A DNA stretch of 64,000 bases from JAQBQB01 sp963757185 (GCA_963757185.1 CAVWQI010000009.1:186001-250000), one strand, 5' to 3'; positions 42,885-51,528 are shown, counted from the first letter of the stretch. Program-made: numbers and translations. The notes: a model not told the origin generated them from the letters alone.

Positions 42885-43573
42885 CGAACCCTCGGTGAGT
42901 TGGCGGCCGGGGCGTAGCGTGCGATGCCTTGCGCGATTGCCTGCGCCATGAGCGACTGTCCTGCCGGTTGCTTGATGAACGCGGCGTCGCGCGCGTTGCT
43001 CAGCGTGACCATCTCGATGAGCACGACCGGGACGTCCGAGAACACGGAGCCAGTGAGTGCGCCCTGTTTGGAACCGATCGCCGTCTTCGAATCGCCTCGC
43101 ACGCCACCGTCCTTGAGCTTCCCTGCCAACATGCGTGCCATGGACACGTGCAGCGACTCCGCCGCCGCCGCGCTCGCGCCCCTCACTGCCTCGCTTGGCC
43201 CCGTGCGACCCTGAACAGTCGCCTCACGATCCGGATGATAGATCGCGTAGCCACTGTCGGGACTATCGTCGCAATGTAGCCGGACGACGAGCGTTGCCTT
43301 GGCCGCGTTGCCAATCCGGGCCCGTTCGACATTCGTGACCATCGTGCGCTCGGCAGGCTTCGTCAGGACGACGGTATATCCCTCGGCACGCAGCAGCGTC
43401 GCGAGACGCTGCGCTACGAGCCAGACGATATGGACCTCGCTCGTCCCGTTATGCATCGACGCGCCGCTGCTCACCTCCGACGGATGGCCGGGGTCGATGA
43501 CGATCGTGGGGTGCGGTTCGACGCCGCGGGCGAGAGCGAGGGCGAGTATCGCGTGATTGAGGCCGCGGATCAT
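42881..43573 (-). CDS. N-acetylmuramoyl-L-alanine amidase (Amidase_3)
   Basis: 230 residues from the ATG at 43573; the longer upstream frame is a shadow. Zinc-ligand and catalytic pattern of amidase_3: VIDPGHPSE (H30), GTSEVHIVWLVAQRLATLLR (E46), VRLHCDDS (H100) and a final VLIEMVTLSN (E187). These match AmiC-type cell-wall amidases that cleave the bond between MurNAc and L-Ala. The first 20 residues (GLNHAILALALARGVEP) are hydrophobic and may act as a weak export signal. The gene lies 16 bases after the kinase stop and overlaps the YARHG lipoprotein gene. Role: peptidoglycan remodelling, possibly under kinase control. Confidence 0.9.
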   Translation of the reverse strand: MIRGLNHAILALALARGVEPHPTIVIDPGHPSEVSSGASMHNGTSEVHIVWLVAQRLATLLRAEGYTVVLTKPAERTMVTNVERARIGNAAKATLVVRLHCDDSPDSGYAIYHPDREATVQGRTGPSEAVRGASAAAAESLHVSMARMLAGKLKDGGVRGDSKTAIGSKQGALTGSVFSDVPVVLIEMVTLSNARDAAFIKQPAGQSLMAQAIAQGIARYAPAANSPRVR

Positions 43574-43589
43574 GTGCGTACGCGTTCGG

Positions 43590-45539
43590 TCATCGCCGTC
43601 CCTTGGCACCCGCCAGCAACGTCGTCCACCGATCGACGAAGACGGTCTGATTCCTTCTCGCCGTGCTGCTCTCGGTCTGCAGCATGAGAAAGCCTGCATC
43701 GCCAGGCAGGACGTCGTATGTGTCCGGGGTGAATCGCGCCGTCGGAAACAGCGCCCGCCGCGCACCGACGCGAAACTGTGTGTCGGCCGACACCTCGGCG
43801 ACCATCAGGCTATCGCGAGACAAGAAGAACACCTCTCGCCCATTGCGGGCCCAACGAGGTACTCGTCCGCCGCCAACCGAGACCTGCCAGCGCTCGGAGC
43901 GCGACGCGTCCGTGGAACGCACGTAGGTCTCGGTGACGCCGGATTCGTCGGACACGTACGCGAGCCATCGTCCGTCGGGCGACGGACGCGGTGCCCTCTC
44001 CCTCGCTTCCGTGGCGACGACCGCGCGGTCGGGCGACCCGGGCTGTTGGTCGAGCGTGTGAGCGTAGATGTCGCGCCGGCCGCCGAGGCCGGTCCCGTAG
44101 TAGATCGTGCGACCGTCGGGCGATGGCGCCGGCTCGTAGAAGTTCGCCGCCGCGTTGTCGAACACGAGGCGCGGGGTTGACGCGCTCCCCACCGGCACCT
44201 CATAGAGTTTGCCGCCTTGGGGACCGCCGGCGATGAAGAGCAACGACTTGCCGTCGCTGCTGAAGACCGGGTCGGCCGCCACGGTGGCGGGAACGGAGAC
44301 GTAACTCAGCGCCCCGGTGCGGAGGTCGCGCTCCTGGATGTCCCAGGTTCCGCGATTGACTGCCGCCGCCGCGTGTACGCCATCCGGGGACACGGCGATC
44401 TCGCGCGCCTGCCCGACCCACGTCGAATCGACGATCGTCGATGCGCCGTCGCGGCGCACGCGGGCAAGCCGCACGCGCGCGCTATTCCCGCCGCCGGTCG
44501 CAAACACCAACTGTCCGGTCGACGCGACAGCGATCTCGGGGAACGAGTTCCCGGGGACGGTGACGTCGGACGCGAGAACGATCGGCGGGCCCGTCGTCGT
44601 CTGCGTCTTCGCGTCGAATGGCACCGCCACCAGCGCACTGTCGGGACGCACGACGAGGAGGTAACCCGGCTCCACGTACCGCGCCCAGAAACCCGGCACG
44701 AGCGTGCGATGCGCTCCCGTTCGTGGATCCGACACCGCGATGCGGAATCGTGAATTGTCGCCGTAGTTCTGCGGGACGACCACGAACAGGATCGACTGTC
44801 CGCCCGGAAGTGGGCTGGGGCCGGTGTTAAAGACTTCGCCTCCCGCGGTATCGACCGTCGTGACGCGTTGCCACGCGCCGCCATTCAGGGGGACACGCTG
44901 AATGCCGCCGCGGCCGGAGATGAGTATATTCTCATCGTCGGCCCAGTTGAGGAGCGAGTGCGTCGCGAGGTCCGCGACGACCGTGACGCGACCATCGTCA
45001 AGTGACGCGACGCGAAGGCTGTTGCCCGCAGTGAAAGCGACCCGCCGTCCGTCGGGCGAGACCGCGGGGTAGGACGCACTGTCGGTTCCATGTAGCGGCC
45101 GCGCCTCGAACGAGCCCGCGTCGCGCATCCAGAGCTGGCTGACCCCGCGCGAACGCGTCTCGTACACGAGCTTGGAGCCGTCGGGCGACAGGGCGAATGG
45201 ACCGCGAGGTTGGGCGCTGTCGGGCAGCCCGAGCGTCGTGAGCCACGGACGGACGTCCGGCGGGCCGACGTTCGTCGCGGCGCGATCGCCGGTGACCTTC
45301 GCCCAGCCCCACACGGCCGCGATCGTCGCCACGACGGCGACGGCCGTCGCGATGATCGTTTCGCGGCGCGCGCGCCGAGCGCCGGGCATGCGCGCCGCCG
45401 TGACCGCATTCGATGATGTCGTAGCGAGCGCGGAGGCAAATGCCTCGGCCGAGGCGAAACGATCAGCCGGAAGCTTCTCGAGCGCGGTACGGACGGCCTC
45501 GTCGACGTGCGCGGGCACGCTCGGACGCTGCGCCGGCAA
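43590..45539 (-). CDS. C-terminal part of a frameshifted Ser/Thr kinase: membrane anchor and PD40 beta-propeller
   Basis: A 649-codon frame. It opens with the end of a kinase domain (PSVPAHVDEAVRTALEKLPA then DRFASAEAFASAL), the standard junction of such kinases. One membrane helix follows (TIIATAVAVVATIAAVWGWA). The extracytoplasmic part has repeated WD40-like PD40 blades: FALSPDGSKLVYETRSRG, YPAVSPDGRRVAFTAGNS, PDGRTIYYGTGLGGRRDIYA. A start at 45539 (TTG) is only the reading-frame boundary. The kinase catalytic part is read in another frame upstream. One extra base in the four-base run at 45546-45549 accounts for the split; removing it would give one protein of about 885 residues. Whether the shift is real or a sequencing error is unknown. 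Confidence 0.85.
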   Translation of the reverse strand: MPAQRPSVPAHVDEAVRTALEKLPADRFASAEAFASALATTSSNAVTAARMPGARRARRETIIATAVAVVATIAAVWGWAKVTGDRAATNVGPPDVRPWLTTLGLPDSAQPRGPFALSPDGSKLVYETRSRGVSQLWMRDAGSFEARPLHGTDSASYPAVSPDGRRVAFTAGNSLRVASLDDGRVTVVADLATHSLLNWADDENILISGRGGIQRVPLNGGAWQRVTTVDTAGGEVFNTGPSPLPGGQSILFVVVPQNYGDNSRFRIAVSDPRTGAHRTLVPGFWARYVEPGYLLVVRPDSALVAVPFDAKTQTTTGPPIVLASDVTVPGNSFPEIAVASTGQLVFATGGGNSARVRLARVRRDGASTIVDSTWVGQAREIAVSPDGVHAAAAVNRGTWDIQERDLRTGALSYVSVPATVAADPVFSSDGKSLLFIAGGPQGGKLYEVPVGSASTPRLVFDNAAANFYEPAPSPDGRTIYYGTGLGGRRDIYAHTLDQQPGSPDRAVVATEARERAPRPSPDGRWLAYVSDESGVTETYVRSTDASRSERWQVSVGGGRVPRWARNGREVFFLSRDSLMVAEVSADTQFRVGARRALFPTARFTPDTYDVLPGDAGFLMLQTESSTARRNQTVFVDRWTTLLAGAKGRR

Positions 45540-46248
45540 GACCGCGGGGCGTCTCGGTGATCACCTTCGCGACGACCGCCTGCGCGGTCGGTCCGACGAA
45601 CGGCGGCTCTCCGGCAAGCATCTCATAGGTCACCACGCCGAGCGCGTAGATGTCGGCGCGGTGATCGACGTTGCGCTCGCCGATGGCCTGTTCGGGCGCC
45701 ATGTACTGCGGCGTGCCGAGTGAGATTCCCGTCTGCGTCATTCGCTTCCCGCCGGCCTGTTCGACGGCGAGCGCGATACCGAAGTCGGCGACCAGTGCGT
45801 GGCCGTTTTGGAGAAGAATGTTCTCGGGTTTGATGTCCCGGTGAACGACTCCACGCGCGTGCGCGTACGCCAGCGCGTCCGCGACTTCGCTCGCGATGCG
45901 TACCGCGTCGGCGACCGGTAGCTGCCGCTCGCGCTCGAGCCGCGCACGCAGCGTTTCGCCTTCGACGAACGGCATCACGTAGTAGAGCTGTGCCGCCGCG
46001 CTCCCGCTGTCGAACAGCGGGAGGATGTGCGGATGTTGAAGGCTCGCGGTGAGCGTGATCTCCTTGAGGAATCGCTCCGGGCCAAGCACGGCCGAGAGCT
46101 CGGGGTGCAGCACCTTCACCGCGACTTTGCGCCCGTGACGGACGTCTTCGGCCAGGTAGACCGTCGCCATGCCGCCCGCGCCAAGCTCCCGCTCGAGGCG
46201 GTAACGGTCGGCGAGGGCAGTGGCGAGCGACGGCGGCGGAGCGGTCAC
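45463..46248 (-). CDS. Ser/Thr protein kinase catalytic domain, N-terminal part of the frameshifted gene
   Basis: 261 codons from a GTG at 46248. All Hanks-type motifs are present: glycine loop ELGAGGMATVYLAED, VAVKVL lysine, VHRDIKPEN, VADFGIALA, GTPQYMAPEQ and DIYALGVVTYEMLAGEPPFV. Homology ends at VVAKVITETP; the last ~25 residues (GLAGAASERARARRRGRPYR) are out of frame. The correct frame continues in the gene at 43590-45539. In Gemmatimonadota such kinases commonly have this architecture and are often next to cell-wall genes. Here they are followed by an amidase and a YARHG lipoprotein. Sequence-level evidence for the kinase is very strong; only the integrity is in doubt. Confidence 0.9.
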   Translation of the reverse strand: MTAPPPSLATALADRYRLERELGAGGMATVYLAEDVRHGRKVAVKVLHPELSAVLGPERFLKEITLTASLQHPHILPLFDSGSAAAQLYYVMPFVEGETLRARLERERQLPVADAVRIASEVADALAYAHARGVVHRDIKPENILLQNGHALVADFGIALAVEQAGGKRMTQTGISLGTPQYMAPEQAIGERNVDHRADIYALGVVTYEMLAGEPPFVGPTAQAVVAKVITETPRGLAGAASERARARRRGRPYRAREASG

Positions 46249-46353
46249 GGCAACGAAAGTGCAGCAAACGCCCGCGAATGGCCAGCGGGATTCGGATGGC
46301 GTTGCAACTTCGCGAGCTCTAATTATTCTGGTAGCAATTCGCAGGGCGGGAGT

Positions 46354-47091
46354 ATGAGGCGACTGATGGCCGCGGTTCTGTTCGCCGGGACCGCATGCGG
46401 TTCACTCGAAAGTTGCTGTAGATCCGGTATCCGTTCGGTCGAGGTGTATCTACTGCCCTCGACGGGCGTCTTGGCGGCGTATGTTTGGCCCGGTGATACG
46501 CTCGCTTTGGGCGCCGTGGCAGGGACGGATCCCCGTGAGTTCTGCTACCATCCCCTTTTTACGTCGGCAATAGAGCCCGATCGGTTCACGTATCAATCCA
46601 GCAACCCGAGTGTTGCGACGGTAACCGCGTTCGGGGAGCTGGTCGCGCATAACCTCGGCGCGACGACCGTAACGGCCATGACAAACGGGGTCACGAGCCA
46701 AGAGATGGCGGTGATCGTGGGCGCCCCCGTAGCCGCCATTCGCTTCACCCCAGAGCCTGCGACGATAGAGGTGGGCGACACATCGAATGTGCGGATCGAC
46801 GCGCTCGACAGCATGGGCCAGGTCGTCGTGGGGGCGCAGGTGAGTTTTGGGCTGCTGCGCACGCGCGATTCGATCGCGACGATGGTCACGCGTCCGCGTC
46901 CGGTGCCACCCTCGTTCGACTTCGCAACTCCGGTCACGATTCGTATTCTCGGTATGCGGCCCGGCATTGCGACGCTCGAGGTCGACGTGCCGCGCAATTC
47001 CGTTCGCCTCACGTCGGTCATAACGGCGACCATCGACATCCCAGTGGCGGCTCGGCCAAGTTCCGATGTTCGCCCGGATGACGAGCGCTGA
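46354..47091 (+). CDS. secreted protein with Ig-like (BIG2-type) domains
   Basis: 245 residues from the ATG at 46354, the first in-frame ATG that gives a signal sequence (MRRLMAAVLFAGTACGSLES; a possible but weak lipobox GTAC). The mature part shows Ig-like strands: RFTYQSSNPSVATVTAFGEL followed by VAHNLGATTVTAM, then IRFTPEPATIEVGDTSNVRI. The SSNPSVATV pattern is the mark of bacterial Ig-like group 2 domains. Two such domains are visible. The frame is open further upstream (to 46027) but that stretch overlaps the kinase gene and is not family-like. The nucleotidyltransferase frame overlaps it on the other strand by more than 600 bases, which is unlikely to be natural for both genes. Confidence 0.75.
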   Translation: MRRLMAAVLFAGTACGSLESCCRSGIRSVEVYLLPSTGVLAAYVWPGDTLALGAVAGTDPREFCYHPLFTSAIEPDRFTYQSSNPSVATVTAFGELVAHNLGATTVTAMTNGVTSQEMAVIVGAPVAAIRFTPEPATIEVGDTSNVRIDALDSMGQVVVGAQVSFGLLRTRDSIATMVTRPRPVPPSFDFATPVTIRILGMRPGIATLEVDVPRNSVRLTSVITATIDIPVAARPSSDVRPDDER

Positions 47092-47652
47092 CCGCTCTTC
47101 ATTTCCGAGCTGCGTTGCCCACACGCGTAGATGCGCCTGATCGAGTCGCGACGCCTGGGTGTTTACGACGGCTGTCACGTCACGCCACTGCCGCTCGGAC
47201 GTCTCTCCGCCCCGTCGATACCGCTCGAGCTTCCGCAGGATGGTGTCCTCCGCGGTGTCGACGAAGAGCGCAACCCGGTCGTCGCCGTCCGAAAACGTCA
47301 CCGGAATTCTTCGCGTCAGGCGCTCGCGGTCGAACGCGTCAGACCCAGCGACAAAGATGTCGACTTTCACCGCCGTGGGTATGTGAATGACGTTGAACGA
47401 CCCTCCCGCGCTCACTGCTTCGACGACCGCGTCACGGGAGACGTAGCACTCGGCACCCATCGCATGGATGAACCGATCGATATCCGCCTGGTGCATGTCG
47501 ACGACCATGTCGATGTCATTCGTGGACCGCGGTTCCCCATGCACCGAGCTGGCGAACGAACCGCCGATGACATACGAGATGCCAAGTCGAGTCAGGGAAC
47601 TGACGACTAGGCCCGCGACCGCGATCGGCTCCGGAAGAGAATCAGGAGCCAT
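46450..47652 (-). CDS. nucleotidyltransferase (AbiEii/MNT-like), C-terminal half out of frame or read-through
   Basis: The first ~183 residues are a DNA polymerase beta-superfamily nucleotidyltransferase: YVIGGSFASSVHGEPRSTND followed by IDMVVDMH, the GGS...DID motif, and VKVDIFVAGSDAF. They also include the helix ILRKLERYRRGGETSERQWR that ends such proteins. The family usually ends about 10-20 residues after WATQLG. Here the frame runs on for ~217 Arg/His-rich codons that are antisense to the Ig-like gene. A TGA in another frame at 47099-47101 would end the protein at normal length, seven bases from the Ig-like stop. A one-base indel near 47105 is therefore likely. The gene overlaps the 85-residue gene by 11 bases. 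Function: AMPylation-type or antitoxin-like enzyme of a two-gene system. Confidence 0.7.
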   Translation of the reverse strand: MAPDSLPEPIAVAGLVVSSLTRLGISYVIGGSFASSVHGEPRSTNDIDMVVDMHQADIDRFIHAMGAECYVSRDAVVEAVSAGGSFNVIHIPTAVKVDIFVAGSDAFDRERLTRRIPVTFSDGDDRVALFVDTAEDTILRKLERYRRGGETSERQWRDVTAVVNTQASRLDQAHLRVWATQLGNEERSALVIRANIGTWPSRHWDVDGRRYDRREANGIARHVDLERRNAGPHTENTNRDRSCEVERGWHRTRTRDHRRDRIARAQQPKTHLRPHDDLAHAVERVDPHIRCVAHLYRRRLWGEANGGYGGAHDHRHLLARDPVCHGRYGRRAEVMRDQLPERGYRRNTRVAGLIREPIGLYCRRKKGMVAELTGIRPCHGAQSERITGPNIRRQDARRGQ

Positions 47653-47899
47653 TCCGAGTGCCGTATACGCGATCGACTAGATCATCTCCCAACCGCAATC
47701 GCGCGAGTCTCAGCAGGAGGTCTCGACGGGATTCACCGGGATGGCGGGTAGCCAGACCCGCAAGGGCAAGCCGGCTTGCCGCCAGGGTCAATTCGCGCAT
47801 GCGCCCCAACTTGTCGCCGGGCGTCATTGACGCATAAAGCTCTCGCAAGACGGCGCGGGCTTCGGCAGATGTATCGTCGGCCTGCCGCGGCGGGATCAT
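47642..47899 (-). CDS. small partner protein of the nucleotidyltransferase
   Basis: 85 residues, helical: EARAVLRELYASMTPGDKLG followed by RMRELTLAASRLALAGLATR, ending RRDLLLRLARLRLGDDLVDR. Similar short proteins with the SMTPGDKL and ELTLAASRL pattern are found directly in front of nucleotidyltransferases in many GC-rich soil bacteria. The gene overlaps the start of the enzyme gene by 11 bases, a strong sign of a paired system (toxin-antitoxin or regulator-enzyme). Which member is toxic is not known. Confidence 0.75.
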   Translation of the reverse strand: MIPPRQADDTSAEARAVLRELYASMTPGDKLGRMRELTLAASRLALAGLATRHPGESRRDLLLRLARLRLGDDLVDRVYGTRNGS

Positions 47900-47914
47900 G
47901 AAATGAATATACGA

Positions 47915-48682
47915 CTACCGAGCGCGAATCGACTCGACGAGCGCGTTCGTTTCCGCCGACGGCTCGACCTCGAGGTCCGCGCGAAGACGGGCCGCGAAAC
48001 CTTCGTAGAGCTTCACCGCCCCGGCGCGGTCGCCGAGTCGCTCGAGCATCGTCATCGCGCGCCGCAGCACGCGCTCGTCGGTCCAGGCGTGTCGCGCGGC
48101 GCGGCGAGCCCACGCGCCCGCGTCCGTGAGCTGTTGGTCTCCTTCGAGCGCGACGGCGAGCGCCCACGATGCGGCCGCCGCGCGCTCGCGCGTCGTCGTC
48201 CGCTCTTCTTCAAGCCATTGTTCGAAATCGGCACAGCCGGCGAGAAAGAATCCCGGCATGAATTCGCCGCGGTACAACTCGACGGCGCGGGCGAAATAGC
48301 TCTTTTCGATCGCCGCCGCGAACTGCACTGCATCGCAGCGCAACGCCGCCGGAGCGATCGCGATCTCGTCGTCGCCGCGCGAGACGACGAAGTCGGCGCC
48401 GAGTGCTGTGCGCACGTCGTGGAGGGCTTTGCGCAGAGCGGCGCGCGCGTGTGATTGGTCGAGCTCGGGCCACAGAAGGCCGACCAGCCGGTCGCGCCGC
48501 TGAAACCGGCCGTCGGGCGACAACGCCAGGTAGGCGAGCAGCGCCACCGGCTTCGATTGCGCCAGCAGTGCGTCGGCGACGCCCGGCGCGGCTCCGCGCA
48601 GCTCGATGCCCCCGAAGAGGCAAAGTTGGAGACCGCCTCCGCCTCCACCGCCACCCTCACCTTCGGCCGCGTCTCGCGTCAC
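47915..48682 (-). CDS. BTAD/SARP-type transcriptional regulator
   Basis: 255 residues from a GTG at 48682. After a Gly-rich N-terminus (GEGGGGGGGGLQLCLFGGIE) comes an OmpR-like winged helix: LLAQSKPVALLAYLALSPDG, RRDRLVGLLWPELDQSHARA and ALRKALHDVRTALG. A bacterial transcriptional activator (BTAD) TPR-like domain follows: FARAVELYRGEFMPGFFLAG, FEQWLEEERTTTRERAAAAS and VLRRAMTMLERLGDRAGAVK. This is the SARP architecture without extra domains. It is divergent from the lipoprotein gene at 48803, about 120 bases away, so a shared control region is likely. Its targets are not evident. Confidence 0.88.
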   Translation of the reverse strand: MTRDAAEGEGGGGGGGGLQLCLFGGIELRGAAPGVADALLAQSKPVALLAYLALSPDGRFQRRDRLVGLLWPELDQSHARAALRKALHDVRTALGADFVVSRGDDEIAIAPAALRCDAVQFAAAIEKSYFARAVELYRGEFMPGFFLAGCADFEQWLEEERTTTRERAAAASWALAVALEGDQQLTDAGAWARRAARHAWTDERVLRRAMTMLERLGDRAGAVKLYEGFAARLRADLEVEPSAETNALVESIRAR

Positions 48683-48802
48683 ACGACAAAAGAACGGTCA
48701 GGGAACGGTGGGCGCAACAGCCGCCCCACGCCTCGATGGTAGTGTCGGTCCCGTGGCATCGACCAGGTGCCGGAATTACCAGACCTTCATCGGAGAAAAC
48801 AC

Positions 48803-49354
48803 ATGTCGACCAGACGCTGGATTCCCGTAATCGCCGCCGCATGGCTGGCTGCCGCCACCGCATGCAGCGACTCGCTCGCGCCCGCCGACCACGCGGCGCC
48901 GGCGGCGCCGGACCAACCGGCGGCCGCGCTCATCTCCATCATCGGGATCGTGCATCAGACGACCGATCTGCGGAGTTCGTTCACGCTCACCACGGACGAC
49001 GGCCGGGACATCGCGCTCGTCGGCGCAGACCTCGCTTCGGTTGCTCGTGTCGACATGGCCGAGGTCGAGGTTCGGGGCGCCTGGAACGGCGACGGGGCTC
49101 TCGAGGTCAATGACTTCGTGGTGCGCAGCGTCGATGGCGCACCCGCCATGGACGGCATTCTTGTCGCCCGCCTCGACGATAGCGTCCAGGAAATCGCGGG
49201 CACCACTCTGATTGGCTACGCCCTGCAACTAACTCGAGGCGGCACGATCGCCTTGACCGATCCTCCGGCCGACCTCGTCGCGCACCTCGGCGAGCGGGTT
49301 TGGGTGACCGGCGACCCCAGCGCACCTCCGACGGCGTTCGGATTCATCCAATGA
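48803..49354 (+). CDS. small putative lipoprotein, function unknown
   Basis: 183 residues from the ATG at 48803; an upstream in-frame start at 48767 lacks a signal sequence. The N-terminus RWIPVIAAAWLAAATACSDS is a lipoprotein signal with lipobox ATAC. The mature part is an OB-like beta protein: ISIIGIVHQTTDLRSSFTLT followed by DDGRDIALVGAD, VEVRGAWNGDGALEVNDFVV and LGERVWVTGDPSAPPTAFG. Such proteins carry a DUF-like beta barrel that may bind ligands. The gene diverges from the SARP-type regulator and is followed by a strong hairpin (49375-49403). No catalytic residues are apparent. Confidence 0.72.
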   Translation: MSTRRWIPVIAAAWLAAATACSDSLAPADHAAPAAPDQPAAALISIIGIVHQTTDLRSSFTLTTDDGRDIALVGADLASVARVDMAEVEVRGAWNGDGALEVNDFVVRSVDGAPAMDGILVARLDDSVQEIAGTTLIGYALQLTRGGTIALTDPPADLVAHLGERVWVTGDPSAPPTAFGFIQ

Positions 49355-49374
49355 GCAGTGAGCGCCGCGTGATC

Positions 49375-49403
49375 TTCCCGGCGGACGCACAGTCCGCCGG
49401 GAA
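49375..49403 (+). terminator. strong hairpin after the lipoprotein gene
   Basis: A perfect 12-bp stem (49375-49386 with 49392-49403) with a 5-base loop begins 20 bases after the stop at 49354. The stem is GC-rich and very stable, but no T run follows. It could act as a rho-independent-like terminator or RNA-stability element. Confidence 0.65.
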
Positions 49404-49486
49404 TCGCGCGTGTCAGGGCGCGAGGCGGCCTCGGGCGTCTGGGCTCCGCGTGATGGCCAATCTCAACTGTTACTGAGCGACTGGCG

Positions 49487-51460
49487 ATGTGGATGCGGGG
49501 AACACATACTCCACGGAATTTTCCTTCCCTGCCCAACGTGTCGCCAGAAACCCGCCGCTCGGACCACGACGATCTTGCCCTGAACGCGCGCGACGACGCC
49601 GCCGATCGTGCATTGGCGAACGCGCTTCCGCAGATCATCTGGACCTGCGATGCCCAGGGGCAGCTTGACTGGGTCAACGATCGCTGGTTCGAGGTCACCG
49701 GCATGACCCCGAAGCGGACGCTCACCGACAAAGGGGCGCTCGCCGCCGTACACGCCGACGATCGAGATGACGTGGCGCGTCACTGGAGCCGTGCGCTGGA
49801 GACATCGACTCAGGCCGAGTTCGAATATCGGATTCGAAACAAGGAGGGCGAGTACCGGTGGCATCTCGCGCGCACTTCGCCGGTTCGTGACGCTGACGGC
49901 AACGTCGTTCGCTGGGTCGCCGTGGCACTCGACATCCACGACCGCCGAGCGGCCGAGGACGCGCTGCGGGCCTCCGAACGGCGATTCGAGACGGTGTTCC
50001 ATCTGAGTCCGCAGGCCATGGCCATCACGCGCGAGGCGGATGGACGATTCCTCGTCATCAACGATGCGCTCCTGGAGCTCTTTGGATTGACGCGTGAGGA
50101 AGCCATCGGCAAGACCAGCGTCGAGCTCGGACTGTGGACCGCTGAAGCACGCGCGGAGTTTCTCGACTCGGTAAGCAGCGTGCCGCAGCGGAGCCTCGAG
50201 ATCTCCAAGCGCTGCAAAGACGGGCGAACCATCCGCGTCATCCTGTCCAGCATTCGTGGAGACATCGACGGTGTACCCTGTTTGATCAACGCGGTGACCG
50301 ACGTGACCGGGCAGCGCGCCATCGAGGATGCATTGCGCCTCGCCGATCGCCGCAAGGACGAGTTCCTCGCGCTTCTTTCCCACGAGCTTCGCAACCCGCT
50401 GACCCCCATCCTCACCGCGGCTCGAATGCTCGAGCGCCAAGTCGGCGCGGAGGCGCTTCAGGACGTCGACGTCATCGTTCGTCAGGTCAAGCACTTGGTG
50501 CGACTCGTCGACGACTTGCTGGACATGTCCCGCTTCGCCCGCGGCGCGGTGACGCTCTCCAAGACGCAGCTGAATCTTGCCACCGTGGTGTCTCGAGCCA
50601 TCGAGGCGACCTCGCCACTTTTCCAGGAGCGCGGCCATCGGCTCGACGTCTCGATCCCGGCGACCGGTCTCGACATCGAAGGCGACGAAGTACGGCTGAC
50701 GCAGGTGGTCGACAATCTTCTCTCGAACGCGGCGCGCTACACGCCGCCCGGCGGCGTGGTCACCGTCACCGGCGCGCGGGAGGACGACTCGGTCGTGCTA
50801 CGCGTTCGCGACACGGGCGTCGGGATCGACACCGCCTTGCTGCCCGATCTCTTCGACACGTTCGTGCAGGGCGCACGCGGTCCCGACCGCGCCGAGGGTG
50901 GACTCGGCATCGGGCTGTCGCTGGTCAAGACGCTCACCGAGTTGCACGGAGGAAGCGCGACCGCGCACAGCGATGGGCCGGGGCGAGGCAGCGAGTTCAG
51001 CGTACGGCTTCCGTCGGCCGTCTCGTCGAACGGGTCGACCGGATCCGCCACTCCCGACTTCGGCGCGAGCGAGCCCGCGTCGGCCACGGCTCGAGTTCTC
51101 CTCGTCGACGATCACAACGACGTCATTGTGGGCCTTTCGCGACTGCTCAACGTCCTCGGATACGACGTTCGCGCGACGAAGAGTCCGTTCGACGCCATCG
51201 AATTGGCCGAGACGTTTCGTCCGGAGATCGCCATCCTCGACATAGGCCTGCCGGTGATGGACGGTTACACGTTGGCCCGCGAGCTTCGCTCGCGTCTCGC
51301 CGACTCACCGCCGACTCTCATCGCGCTGAGCGGGTACGGCCAACCGCAGGATCGTCAGCGCAGCGATGCGTCCGGTTTTGCGGTGCACTTGGTGAAACCG
51401 ATCGACGTCGACGAGTTGATGGCTGCGCTCACCCCCCGCCCCGCTATCGCTCCAGTCTGA
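49487..51460 (+). CDS. hybrid histidine kinase with two PAS domains and a receiver
   Basis: A 657-residue soluble sensor. Two PAS/PAC units lie at ~40-155 (IIWTCDAQGQLDWVNDRWFE, FEYRIRNKEGEYRWHLARTS) and ~160-280 (MAITREADGRFLVINDALLE). The HisKA region has LALLSHELRNPLTPILTAAR with His 299. The HATPase domain has DNLLSNAARYTPPGG, RDTGVGIDTALLPDLFDTFV and GGLGIGLSLVKTLTELHGGS. The C-terminal receiver (~530-650) has VLLVDDHNDVIVGLSRLL and AILDIGLPVMDGYTLARELR. No membrane segment, so it senses a cytoplasmic signal. A start a few codons later (49493) is possible. No dedicated partner regulator is next to it; the fused receiver may pass the phosphate on or regulate the kinase. Confidence 0.92.
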   Translation: MWMRGTHTPRNFPSLPNVSPETRRSDHDDLALNARDDAADRALANALPQIIWTCDAQGQLDWVNDRWFEVTGMTPKRTLTDKGALAAVHADDRDDVARHWSRALETSTQAEFEYRIRNKEGEYRWHLARTSPVRDADGNVVRWVAVALDIHDRRAAEDALRASERRFETVFHLSPQAMAITREADGRFLVINDALLELFGLTREEAIGKTSVELGLWTAEARAEFLDSVSSVPQRSLEISKRCKDGRTIRVILSSIRGDIDGVPCLINAVTDVTGQRAIEDALRLADRRKDEFLALLSHELRNPLTPILTAARMLERQVGAEALQDVDVIVRQVKHLVRLVDDLLDMSRFARGAVTLSKTQLNLATVVSRAIEATSPLFQERGHRLDVSIPATGLDIEGDEVRLTQVVDNLLSNAARYTPPGGVVTVTGAREDDSVVLRVRDTGVGIDTALLPDLFDTFVQGARGPDRAEGGLGIGLSLVKTLTELHGGSATAHSDGPGRGSEFSVRLPSAVSSNGSTGSATPDFGASEPASATARVLLVDDHNDVIVGLSRLLNVLGYDVRATKSPFDAIELAETFRPEIAILDIGLPVMDGYTLARELRSRLADSPPTLIALSGYGQPQDRQRSDASGFAVHLVKPIDVDELMAALTPRPAIAPV

Positions 51461-51528
51461 CTCCGACTCGCGCGAGTTTCTTAGGCCCCGTTTCGTCCGA
51501 GAACTTACCTCTGCACGCCAGGTCCACC

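Noticed and set aside
49463..50638. Minus-strand open frame of 391 codons
   Set aside because: Lies opposite the PAS and HisKA domains of the hybrid kinase, which has clear motifs.
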